Of a stretch of DNA of 8,572 nucleotides, positions 1-6,646 are shown in pieces. The DNA is from an uncultured Collinsella sp. Lineage in GTDB: Bacteria; Actinomycetota; Coriobacteriia; Coriobacteriales; Coriobacteriaceae. The stretch lies in the NCBI GenBank assembly GCA_938036665.1, contig CALHWR010000224.1, positions 1 to 8,572 on the forward strand. Direction: 5' to 3'. Both the position numbers and the translations under genes were made by a program. Numbering within the stretch: position 1 is the first letter of the stretch; every line of letters starts with the position of its first letter. Below the pieces are notes generated by a model. It was given only the letters and a program-made list of their open reading frames with translations, did not search any database and was not told where the DNA came from.

Positions 1-79
1 AGGTCAGCGCCCTTTCGTTTCACGTCACCTTGTCTCAAATGCGACCCGCTCGCTGGCTTATGCTTAACCTGCGGCGGGG
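1..79. other. Left-edge sequence with no assignable feature
   Basis: I see no recognisable gene, RNA or terminator here. Short open stretches exist on both strands because the piece is so short, so the tail of a gene cut by the window edge cannot be excluded. None of the translations resembles a family I know, and I make no coding call. Confidence 0.3.
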
Positions 80-189
80 TACTCATTGGGGACAGACTTA
101 AATGAGTAGTCATTGGGAACGTTCTTATATGGGTAGTCGTTGGGGACGTTCTTGTTTGACTAGTCGTTTAAGAACGTTCCCAATGACTA
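80..189. repeat. 27-bp-period repeat cluster closed by a perfect 21-bp inverted repeat
   Basis: Three units start at 80, 107 and 134, exactly 27 bases apart, and a fourth begins at 161 (TAGTCGTT) before it diverges. By eye, units 1 and 2 agree at 20 of 27 positions and units 2 and 3 at 21 of 27. The shared core is T-A-G/C-T-C-A/G-TTGGGG/A-AC followed by a CTT. The stretch 169-189 is the exact reverse complement of 107-127, which gives a 21-bp inverted repeat around a 41-base centre. Unit 3 (134-153) can also pair with 170-189 with two mismatches. The GGGGACAGACTT-type core resembles palindromic REP-like sequences dispersed in genomes that carry IS200-like (RAYT) transposases. That link is recollection, not a search result. 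No transposase gene is in the window. Confidence 0.7.
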
Positions 190-220
190 TTCGGATTGCT
201 AATTTGTGCGGGCTGTGGTT

Positions 221-249
221 TTGTGACCTGCTGAAATTAAAGATACTGT
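221..249 (+). promoter_or_regulatory. Putative sigma-70-type promoter of the YhgE operon
   Basis: TTGTGA at 221-226 and TACTGT at 244-249 are separated by 17 bases and resemble -35 and -10 boxes. The site lies in the AT-rich leader about 125 bases before the chosen start of the first YhgE gene and is the best promoter match I see there. A second -10-like hexamer, TAGTAT at 275-280, lacks a good -35. Confidence 0.4.
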
Positions 250-260
250 ACAACTGTACA
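247..260. promoter_or_regulatory. Palindromic operator-like site overlapping the -10 box
   Basis: TGTACA, two bases, then TGTACA again. Because TGTACA is self-complementary, the 14-bp site is both a direct and an inverted repeat; read with one flanking base pair on the left it is ACTGTACA twice in tandem (245-260). It overlaps the proposed -10 and the expected transcription start, where a repressor dimer would block initiation. No regulator gene is in the window, so the binding protein is unknown. Confidence 0.4.
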
Positions 261-302
261 CTAACTCATCTTCGTAGTATATTGCTACCCGCAAAACTCA
301 GC

Positions 303-344
303 ACCATTGTGCCGCGAGGCACTAAAGCGCCTACGTACAATGGT
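303..344 (+). promoter_or_regulatory. Leader hairpin covering the first in-frame ATG
   Basis: ACCATTGT (303-310) pairs perfectly with ACAATGGT (337-344). The stem extends through G311-T336 and C312-G335, and an inner AGGC/GCCT stem (317-320/329-332) sits above it. The ATG at 340-342 is buried in the outer stem. Either translation does not start there, or the fold limits access to that start. It may equally be a DNA site. Confidence 0.35.
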
Positions 345-375
345 TGTCGATAGTACGATTCGATTCAACGACAGG

Positions 376-3156
376 ATGGATGGTCCAAGCGTGAGTCTCG
401 GCAGCAAACTATCCAACGCAAAGGTCTCCTTTGCGATATTCAAGCGCGACATTAAGCGACTGCTTGTGAACCCCGTCGCCTTGGTGGTTACCCTGGGCGT
501 GTGCGTTATCCCCTCGCTGTATGCCTGGTACAACATCGTTGCCAACTGGGATCCGTACGGAAACACCCAAGGTATCAAGATTGCCATCGCCAACAACGAT
601 CAGGGCACTCAGAATGACTTGGTGGGCGAGCTCAACGCGGGCGACCAGGTCGTCGATCAGCTCAAGGAAAACGATCAGCTGGGCTGGACCTTCGTCGACT
701 CGGCTGCCGATGCCAAAGAGGGCGTCGAGAGCGGGGAATACTACGCGGCGATCGTAATCCCCAAGAACTTCTCCGACAATCTTGTCTCGATGCTCGATGG
801 CAATTACCATCAGCCGAAGCTCACCTATTACGTCAATGAGAAGAAGAGCGCCATTGCGCCCAAGGTCACCGATACCGGTGCCAACACCATCGAGGAGCAG
901 ATCAACTCGGAGTTTGTCTCCACGGTGGGCGAGACTGTTGCCAGTATCGCCAAGGATGCCGGTGTCGATTTAAAGGACAAGGCAACCCAGACTCAGGACT
1001 CGCTGACAAGTTCGGTGTCCGAGGCATCCGACACCTTGGGTGAGGTGCGCGATTCGATTGGCGATATGAATGCCGCCATCGATAAGACGAGTGGCGCTAT
1101 CGCCTCGGCTGATGCGGCGCTTGCCGGCTTGCAAGGTCAGGCACCGTCGCTGACGCAGGCAATCTCCCAGGGCAACGACCTGCTGGGCGAGGCTCGCGCC
1201 ACGGCGGGCAACTCTATCACCTCGCTCTCCAAGGCACTCTCGGAAGGTAGCCTTGCACTCACCAAGACGTCAGCCTCCGCGAACGCTGCGATTGGCAAGC
1301 TAACGGGTACGGTCACATCTACGACCACCCGCATCGACAACTCGCTCGAGTCTCTCCAGGCGACGATCGATCACAATAAGGCCGTTATCGGGCACTTGGA
1401 GATTCTCGTTAATGACACGTCGACAGGTTCCGAGGAAATTGACGCGCGCATTGTATCGACCATCGATTCGCTTCGCGAGCAAAACCAGAAGCTGCAGAGC
1501 ATCAAGGATGGCCTTTCTGCACAGTCGAGCGCCATGGCAAACGACGCTACGGCAATCTCGAACGCGAGCAACGCACTCAACGCGGCAATTCAGACCGGTA
1601 CGGCTAACCTCGGTCAGGCTCAGACCGATCTGGGTCAGAACGCACTTCCGAAGGCTTCGAGCGCGCTTGACTCCTTTGCCGCCGTTTCGGGCGATTTGAC
1701 CGGCATTGTGTCGGGTATGACCCCCACGATAGCGAGCGCGCGCGGCACGCTGGCGCAGCTCGACGCCACGCTCAAGCAGGCAAAGACCACGCTGTCCCAA
1801 ACCGACGCCTCCCTTGCCAAGGTTCAGGACAAGCTCGCGACCGCCGCCAATGACATTGCGGCGCTGCAGACCTCTGAGTCTATGGGCGAGTTAGCCGACC
1901 TCATGGACGTCGACGTCAATGACGTGGCAGATTTCATGGCATCTCCGGTTGAGCTGACGTCCAAGTCAATCTATCCGGTCAAGAGCTTTGGCTCGGGCAT
2001 CGCGCCCTTCTACACCAATCTGGCGCTGTGGGTAGGCGGCTATGTGCTCATCGCTATCTATAAACTCGAGGTCGACCGCGAGGGCATCGGTAGCTTTACG
2101 GCGCGTCAGGGCTACTTTGGCCGCTGGCTGCTGCTGGTGATCCTGGGCGCGTTCCAGGCCATTATCGTTACGGTGGGCGACCTGGTCATTGGCGTTCAGT
2201 GCGTCAATCCGCTGCTCTTTGTACTGGGCGGCATCGCTATTTCGTTCACCTACGTCAATATCATCTATGCGCTGTCCACTACGTTTAAGCACATCGGCAA
2301 GGCAATCGGCGTCATTCTGGTTATCGTGCAGATTCCGGGTTCGTCGGGCATGTATCCCATCGAGATGATGCCCGGCTTCTTCCAGTGGCTGCACCCGCTG
2401 CTGCCCTTTACCTACGGCATCAATCTGCTGCGCGAGACCGTCGGCGGCATGTACTCGTTCAACTATCTGTTTAACCTGTGCATTCTGGGCGTGTTCTTGA
2501 TCGTGGCGCTCTTTATCGGTCTGCAGCTGCGTCCGCTGCTGCTCAACCTCAATCTGCTCTTTGATAAGCAGCTTTCCACGACGGGTCTCATGATCTGCGA
2601 GTCCAACGACCTACCGCGCCAGCGCTATTCGCTGCGCACGGCCATGCGCGTCATGCTCGATTCGGATTCGTACCGTCGCGAGCTGCTCGATCATGCCGTG
2701 GCGTTTGAGCATCGCTACCCGTACTACATCAAGGGCGGTTTTGCCGCCGTGGTGGGCGTTCAGGTCCTGCTCTTTGTCCTGTCGACGGTTCTCGATATCG
2801 ACAATAACGGCAAGATCATCCTGCTGGTCATTTGGATCATCTCGGTTATTGCCATCTGCGGCTGGCTTATCAATATCGAATATATCCGCGCGAGCCTCAA
2901 TACCCAGATGCGCATCTCGGCGCTTTCGGATGAGGACCTGCGTCGCGAGATGCGCGAGCACACAGCGGCGATCCCTGCCGCTCGTCGCATGTTCGGCTTG
3001 AATGCGAGCGAGCGGGGGTCTGAACCCAAGACTCAGGCTGTCAGCCAATGTGGTCATCGCGATGCGGTCCATGTGCCCGAGAACGGGGATGACACGTTTG
3101 TGATGAACGAAAAGAACGCCCCGCTTGGCAAGCACTCCAAAGGAGGTGAGGCATAA
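376..3156 (+). CDS. YhgE/Pip-family membrane protein, long form with extra C-terminal module
   Basis: About 926 residues from the ATG at 376. One N-terminal membrane segment (about 32-55) runs into the family signature WDPYGN (58-63) and an extracytoplasmic domain. A long Ala/Ser/Thr-rich, heptad-like coiled coil (about 170-505) follows. The ABC-2-type membrane domain starts at SIYPVKSFG (531), with helices near 542-562, 583-605, 612-635, 643-660 and 698-720 and the conserved PIEM (661) and PFTYGIN (677) stretches. Beyond it come two further helices (about 787-806 and 814-834) around DIDNNGK and a hydrophilic tail of about 90 residues; the next gene lacks both. Family members include Lactococcus Pip (phage infection), YhgE and EsaA-like type VII secretion components; the substrate here is unknown. 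The start is uncertain: frames open at TTG 307, ATG 340, ATG 376 and GTG 391, none with a good ribosome site. I chose 376 because 340 lies in a hairpin and codons 340-375 include several uncommon in the rest of the gene. Confidence 0.93.
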   Translation: MDGPSVSLGSKLSNAKVSFAIFKRDIKRLLVNPVALVVTLGVCVIPSLYAWYNIVANWDPYGNTQGIKIAIANNDQGTQNDLVGELNAGDQVVDQLKENDQLGWTFVDSAADAKEGVESGEYYAAIVIPKNFSDNLVSMLDGNYHQPKLTYYVNEKKSAIAPKVTDTGANTIEEQINSEFVSTVGETVASIAKDAGVDLKDKATQTQDSLTSSVSEASDTLGEVRDSIGDMNAAIDKTSGAIASADAALAGLQGQAPSLTQAISQGNDLLGEARATAGNSITSLSKALSEGSLALTKTSASANAAIGKLTGTVTSTTTRIDNSLESLQATIDHNKAVIGHLEILVNDTSTGSEEIDARIVSTIDSLREQNQKLQSIKDGLSAQSSAMANDATAISNASNALNAAIQTGTANLGQAQTDLGQNALPKASSALDSFAAVSGDLTGIVSGMTPTIASARGTLAQLDATLKQAKTTLSQTDASLAKVQDKLATAANDIAALQTSESMGELADLMDVDVNDVADFMASPVELTSKSIYPVKSFGSGIAPFYTNLALWVGGYVLIAIYKLEVDREGIGSFTARQGYFGRWLLLVILGAFQAIIVTVGDLVIGVQCVNPLLFVLGGIAISFTYVNIIYALSTTFKHIGKAIGVILVIVQIPGSSGMYPIEMMPGFFQWLHPLLPFTYGINLLRETVGGMYSFNYLFNLCILGVFLIVALFIGLQLRPLLLNLNLLFDKQLSTTGLMICESNDLPRQRYSLRTAMRVMLDSDSYRRELLDHAVAFEHRYPYYIKGGFAAVVGVQVLLFVLSTVLDIDNNGKIILLVIWIISVIAICGWLINIEYIRASLNTQMRISALSDEDLRREMREHTAAIPAARRMFGLNASERGSEPKTQAVSQCGHRDAVHVPENGDDTFVMNEKNAPLGKHSKGGEA
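3140..3149 (+). promoter_or_regulatory. Near-perfect Shine-Dalgarno site of the second YhgE gene
   Basis: AAGGAGGTGA lies seven bases before the ATG at 3157 and is encoded within the last codons (K-G-G-E) of the preceding gene. The upstream stop TAA at 3154-3156 abuts the ATG directly. This arrangement favours translational coupling and fixes the downstream start. Confidence 0.85.
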
Positions 3157-5346
3157 ATGAAGAACATCCTGCATCTGTTTAAGCGCGATGTCCAAAACGT
3201 GTCTCGCTCCGTAATCGGCTTGGTTGTCGTGATGGGCCTCATTATCGTGCCGTGTCTGTACGCATGGTTTAACATCGCCGGCAGCTGGGATCCGTACGGC
3301 AACACCGGAAACCTCAAGATCGCTGTGGTCAACACCGATGAGGGCTACGAGAGTGATCTGATTCCCGTCGAGATCAACGTGGGCGAAAACGTTACCGCCG
3401 CTCTGCGTGGTAACGAGAACTTTGACTGGATTGTGCTCAACGATCGCGATAAGGCTATCGACGGTGTTAAGTCGGGCGCTTACTATGCGGCCGTCGTAAT
3501 CCCTAAGAGCTTTAGCTCCGACATGATGACGCTCTTCTCGACCGACGTGAAACACGCCGATATCGAGTTCTATGAGAACCAGAAGGCCAACGCCATCGCC
3601 CAGATCGTGACCGAAAAAGGCTCGAGTGCCGTTCAGAACCAGGTCAACGAGACCTTTACCAAGACCATCACGACCATCGGCCTTAAGACAGTGTCCAGCC
3701 TGCTCGATTACATGAGCACCGACCAAGTGAGCAACTTTATCGCCAACCTGTCCTCGACGCTGGGCGATTCGGTCGAGGACCTGCAGGACATCAAGGCCAG
3801 TGCGACTTCGCTTGCGGGCATCTTGAGCTCCACGTCCGATTCACTGACATCGGCGGGCGGCATGCTCAAGCAGACGGGCACCGTTGATGAGTCGACGAAG
3901 CAGCTGATGGAGCACGCCAAGAGCGGCATCAATGATTCCAGGGAAGCGCTCAAGGCCGCCAACGATGCCGTTGACGCGGCGATTGACGGAAGCGCGGGCT
4001 CGTTCGACAACGTGTCCGCCGAGCTTGCGAAGGCATTCGATGCCGCGAATCAGCATGTTTACCTTACGGTGTCTCAGCTCAACGAAGCCGCAGCGGCGCT
4101 CAATACGCGTGCTGACGATATCGATGCGATGGCCGATCAGCTCCGCAACCTTGCCGACCAGGTGAGTGACGACAAGTTCAAAGACGGTCTCAAGTCCGTT
4201 GCTACGTCGCTGGGCAGAATTGCCGTGGAGTACCGCAACAATGCGAAGGACCTGACGGCGACCGCAAAGTCCCTTTCGGACGGCATGGCGGAGGTCAACA
4301 ACTCGCGTGCCGAGGTCGACCAGGCCATCGCCGATGCCAAGGCGGGTATCTCGGGAGCCAAGTCCGACTACGATTCCACGTTCTCGGTTAAGGCCAAGGA
4401 GCTTAAGAAGACCATCTCGGGCGTTCTGGATTCCCTGAACGGTATCTCGGGTGACTTGGATAGCGCCGTGAGCGGTCTGACCGACGCCTCTGGCTCGCTC
4501 GCAAAGGGTCTGTCCAAAGCCGCAAAGCTCGTCAACAAGGCTTCTGACCAACTGGGTGAGGCGTCGGACAAGATTAGCGCTTTCAAGGACGAGCTCGACG
4601 GTGCTCTTATGTCGGACGATCTGGCCACGATCAAGACGATGATCGGCAACGATCCCGAGGGTCTGGCCGTGTCGCTTTCTGGCCCCGTTGCGCTCGATCG
4701 CAAGCCGGTCTATCCGATCCGCAACTACGGTTCGGCCATGGCGCCGTTCTACACGATTTTGTCGCTGTGGGTGGGCTCGATTGTTCTGGCGGCCATGATG
4801 AAGGTCTCGGTTGACGATGAGCTCATCAACGAGCTCATCCCCGTGCGCCTGCACGAAATCTACCTGGGCCGTTACCTGTTCTTTGGCGGTCTGGCTCTGC
4901 TGCAGGCAACGCTCGTGTGCGCGGGCGACATCCTGTTCTTTGGCATCCAGTGCGACAACCCGCTGCAGTTTGTGCTGGCGGGCTGGGTTGCGAGTCTCGT
5001 GTTCTCCAATATCGTCTACACGCTTACGGTGTCGTTTGGCGATATCGGCAAGGCCCTGGCCGTTGTGCTGCTGGTCATGCAGGTCGGCGGTTCGGGCGGC
5101 ACGTTCCCCATCGAGATGACCGGCCCCGTGTTCCAGGCGATCTACCCGTTCCTGCCGTTTACCCACGGCATCAACGCCATGCATGCCGCCATGGCCGGCG
5201 CCTACCATATGGAGTACTGGATTGAGTTGGGCATTCTGGCGAGCTATCTGATTCCGTCGCTGGCCCTGGGTGTGGTCTTCCGCCGCCCGGTCATCAAAGC
5301 CAACGACTGGATTATCGAAAAGCTGGAGTCAACCAAATTGATTTAG
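3157..5346 (+). CDS. YhgE/Pip-family membrane protein, short form
   Basis: A 729-residue paralogue of the preceding product with the same order of parts. A short cytosolic head (MKNILHLFKRD) leads into a membrane helix at about 18-41 and WDPYGN at 44-49. An extracytoplasmic region with coiled coil covers about 175-490. The ABC-2-like domain begins near KPVYPIRNYGS (516), with helices at about 529-550, 571-595, 604-626, 632-650 and 690-711, plus PIEM (651) and PFTHGIN (667). It ends soon after the last helix, so it has the usual family architecture and lacks the two-helix extension of its partner. Start and stop are clear: a strong Shine-Dalgarno precedes the ATG, and TAG closes at 5344-5346. 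The pair shares a transcript and probably acts in one envelope complex; that is inference. The transported or bound substrate cannot be read from the sequence. Confidence 0.95.
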   Translation: MKNILHLFKRDVQNVSRSVIGLVVVMGLIIVPCLYAWFNIAGSWDPYGNTGNLKIAVVNTDEGYESDLIPVEINVGENVTAALRGNENFDWIVLNDRDKAIDGVKSGAYYAAVVIPKSFSSDMMTLFSTDVKHADIEFYENQKANAIAQIVTEKGSSAVQNQVNETFTKTITTIGLKTVSSLLDYMSTDQVSNFIANLSSTLGDSVEDLQDIKASATSLAGILSSTSDSLTSAGGMLKQTGTVDESTKQLMEHAKSGINDSREALKAANDAVDAAIDGSAGSFDNVSAELAKAFDAANQHVYLTVSQLNEAAAALNTRADDIDAMADQLRNLADQVSDDKFKDGLKSVATSLGRIAVEYRNNAKDLTATAKSLSDGMAEVNNSRAEVDQAIADAKAGISGAKSDYDSTFSVKAKELKKTISGVLDSLNGISGDLDSAVSGLTDASGSLAKGLSKAAKLVNKASDQLGEASDKISAFKDELDGALMSDDLATIKTMIGNDPEGLAVSLSGPVALDRKPVYPIRNYGSAMAPFYTILSLWVGSIVLAAMMKVSVDDELINELIPVRLHEIYLGRYLFFGGLALLQATLVCAGDILFFGIQCDNPLQFVLAGWVASLVFSNIVYTLTVSFGDIGKALAVVLLVMQVGGSGGTFPIEMTGPVFQAIYPFLPFTHGINAMHAAMAGAYHMEYWIELGILASYLIPSLALGVVFRRPVIKANDWIIEKLESTKLI

Positions 5347-5408
5347 CGCGACAATGTGGCGTTGACGGAACATCGAGGCCTTCCGGCTCGACGCTTTAGT
5401 TGAGTGAA

Positions 5409-5438
5409 TTGCATGAGCTGCTTGGTTGTTGCTACAGT
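5409..5438 (+). promoter_or_regulatory. Extended -10 promoter-like sequence directly before a terminator
   Basis: TTGCAT (5409-5414), an 18-base spacer, and TACAGT (5433-5438) preceded by TG at the extended -10 position (5430-5431). A transcript starting about seven bases further on would begin inside the 5' arm of the terminator hairpin at 5441. This may be a real promoter for a very short RNA or for the permease gene, or a chance match. Confidence 0.3.
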
Positions 5439-5440
5439 AG

Positions 5441-5479
5441 CGGGGCGTGCCGGGGGTCCGGCGCGTCCCGTTTTTATTT
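5441..5479 (+). terminator. Intrinsic terminator of the YhgE operon
   Basis: Arms 5441-5453 and 5458-5470 form a 13-pair GC-rich stem with two G-U pairs and the loop GGGT, followed by TTTTTATTT. It lies 95 bases after the stop of the second YhgE gene and should separate that operon from the permease gene. Confidence 0.85.
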
Positions 5480-5506
5480 GACCATGAGGCGGCACGCAGC
5501 CATACG
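5478..5506 (+). promoter_or_regulatory. Weak candidate promoter for the EamA permease
   Basis: TTGACC (5478-5483) and CATACG (5501-5506) are 17 bases apart, immediately after the terminator T-run. The -35 is good and the -10 is poor (three of six matches). GCACGC (5492-5497) and GCGTGC (5506-5511) form a small inverted repeat over the -10. A promoter is expected here because the gene follows a strong terminator. Confidence 0.25.
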
Positions 5507-5546
5507 CGTGCGGACACCACGCCCAGATTGAGTGCGAGGATGTTCC

Positions 5547-6530
5547 ATGGCCCAATACGCTGCCAACGAAATCGAAAACATGCCCGATAGCCCTGTAGCC
5601 CGTGAGGATTTGGGCGCGGGTGGTATTCCCCGGGGTGCCGGCGCACGCTCGCCGTTGTTCTGGAAAGTTCTACTGCTTTCGGTGGCGATTATCTGGGGCT
5701 ACTCCTTTACCACTATGAAGGACGCACTCGACACCATTCCGGTGTTCGAGCTGGTCTATGTTCGCTTTCTCCCGGCATCACTGGTTATGTTTGCAATTTT
5801 CCATAAGCGCATCATCGCTCATTTCAATGCCCGCAACCTGATCGTCGGGCTTGGCATGGGCGCGCTCATGTGGGGTGCCTACGGTTTGCAGACGATCGGC
5901 CTGGCACAGACCACGGCGGGCAAGAGCGCTTTTTTGACCGGCACGTATTGCATCCTTGTGCCGTTTGCAAGCTATGTCCTGAGCGGTGAAAAGCTTACCC
6001 GGTATAACCTGGGTGCAGCGTTGTTGTGCCTGGCGGGTATTGGCCTGGTAGCGCTCGATAGCGTCGAGTTCAATGCCGGCGATGTTATTACCTTGGGCGG
6101 CGCGATCTTCTTCGCCATCCAGATGGCGGTGACTGCCAAGTACGGTCGCAAGATGGATATCAACGTCATCACGTTTTGGATGTTTGTGGGCAATGGCGTT
6201 TTGAGCTTAATCACGTCGCTACTATTCGAGACTCAGGCGCCTCTGTCCGTGTGGACGCCGAGTTTTATCGGCGTGATGGTCTTCCTCTCGGTGGGCTGCA
6301 CGTGCGTGGCACTGCTCGTCCAAAACGTCGGTCTGGCGCACGTCCCGGCCTCGACGGGCTCGTTGCTTCTTTCGATGGAGTCGCCCTCGGGTGTGCTGTT
6401 CTCGGTGTTGTTGATGGGGGAGGCGCTCACCTCGCGCCTGCTTGCCGGCTTTGCGCTCATCTTTTTGTCGATTATCTTGAGCGAGACGCATTTCGATTTC
6501 TTGCGCCGAAAATCTCGCCCGCAATTGTAA
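5547..6530 (+). CDS. EamA/DMT-family permease
   Basis: A 327-residue inner-membrane protein with the two EamA repeats of the drug/metabolite transporter superfamily, about ten helices. A hydrophilic head of about 36 residues precedes the first helix, whose IIWGYSF matches the usual W-G start of the family. Repeat 1 spans about 37-172 and includes the typical TTAGKSAFLTGTYCILVPF stretch after helix 4. Repeat 2 (about 180-318) ends with the characteristic MGEALTSRLLAGFALIF. The ATG at 5547 is preceded at six bases by GAGGA (5536-5540), which makes it better than the in-frame GTG at 5532. The gene stands alone between two terminators. Members export or import amino acids, nucleosides and other metabolites; the substrate cannot be predicted from this sequence. 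Confidence 0.93.
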   Translation: MAQYAANEIENMPDSPVAREDLGAGGIPRGAGARSPLFWKVLLLSVAIIWGYSFTTMKDALDTIPVFELVYVRFLPASLVMFAIFHKRIIAHFNARNLIVGLGMGALMWGAYGLQTIGLAQTTAGKSAFLTGTYCILVPFASYVLSGEKLTRYNLGAALLCLAGIGLVALDSVEFNAGDVITLGGAIFFAIQMAVTAKYGRKMDINVITFWMFVGNGVLSLITSLLFETQAPLSVWTPSFIGVMVFLSVGCTCVALLVQNVGLAHVPASTGSLLLSMESPSGVLFSVLLMGEALTSRLLAGFALIFLSIILSETHFDFLRRKSRPQL

Positions 6531-6541
6531 ACAACTTGTTG

Positions 6542-6568
6542 CGCCGCCCTCCCAGGGCGGCGTTTTTT
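6542..6568 (+). terminator. Intrinsic terminator of the EamA gene
   Basis: CGCCGCCCT (6542-6550) and AGGGCGGCG (6554-6562) pair perfectly over nine bases with a CCC loop, followed by six T. It begins 11 bases after the permease stop codon, so the amidohydrolase downstream needs its own promoter. Confidence 0.95.
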
Positions 6569-6594
6569 ATGTCATGCCCTTACAGTTGTGCCTT

Positions 6595-6616
6595 GCACTT
6601 TACGCTGTCAAAGTGC
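6595..6616. promoter_or_regulatory. Inverted repeat in the amidohydrolase leader
   Basis: GCACTTT (6595-6601) and AAAGTGC (6610-6616) form a perfect 7-bp inverted repeat with an 8-base centre, 30 bases before the ATG at 6647. It has no T-run, so it is not a terminator. It sits where the promoter must lie (only about 78 bases separate the upstream terminator from the start codon). It could be a repressor operator or a small leader hairpin. I found no convincing -35/-10 pair. Confidence 0.35.
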
Positions 6617-6646
6617 GTGCTGCAAAAACGTTACTGGAGGGCATCT

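Noticed and set aside
80..189. The periodic repeats as a CRISPR array.
   Set aside because: The units follow each other with no unique spacers, differ from one another, and there are no cas genes.
102..353. Small + strand open frame over the repeat region.
   Set aside because: It translates the tandem repeats, has no ribosome site, and overlaps the proposed promoter and leader.
2611..3726. Open frame of 371 codons on the minus strand across the YhgE junction.
   Set aside because: It is antisense to two well-supported genes, with shadow-like composition and no recognisable motif.
3841..5208. Long open frame of 455 codons on the minus strand.
   Set aside because: It lies wholly antisense to the second YhgE gene, has an Arg/His/Gly-rich composition typical of a GC-rich shadow frame, and resembles no family.
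6176..6646. Extending the amidohydrolase upstream to the first in-frame ATG at 6176.
   Set aside because: That would overlap the permease and run through its terminator; the ATG at 6647 has a proper ribosome site and the M20 domain begins after it.
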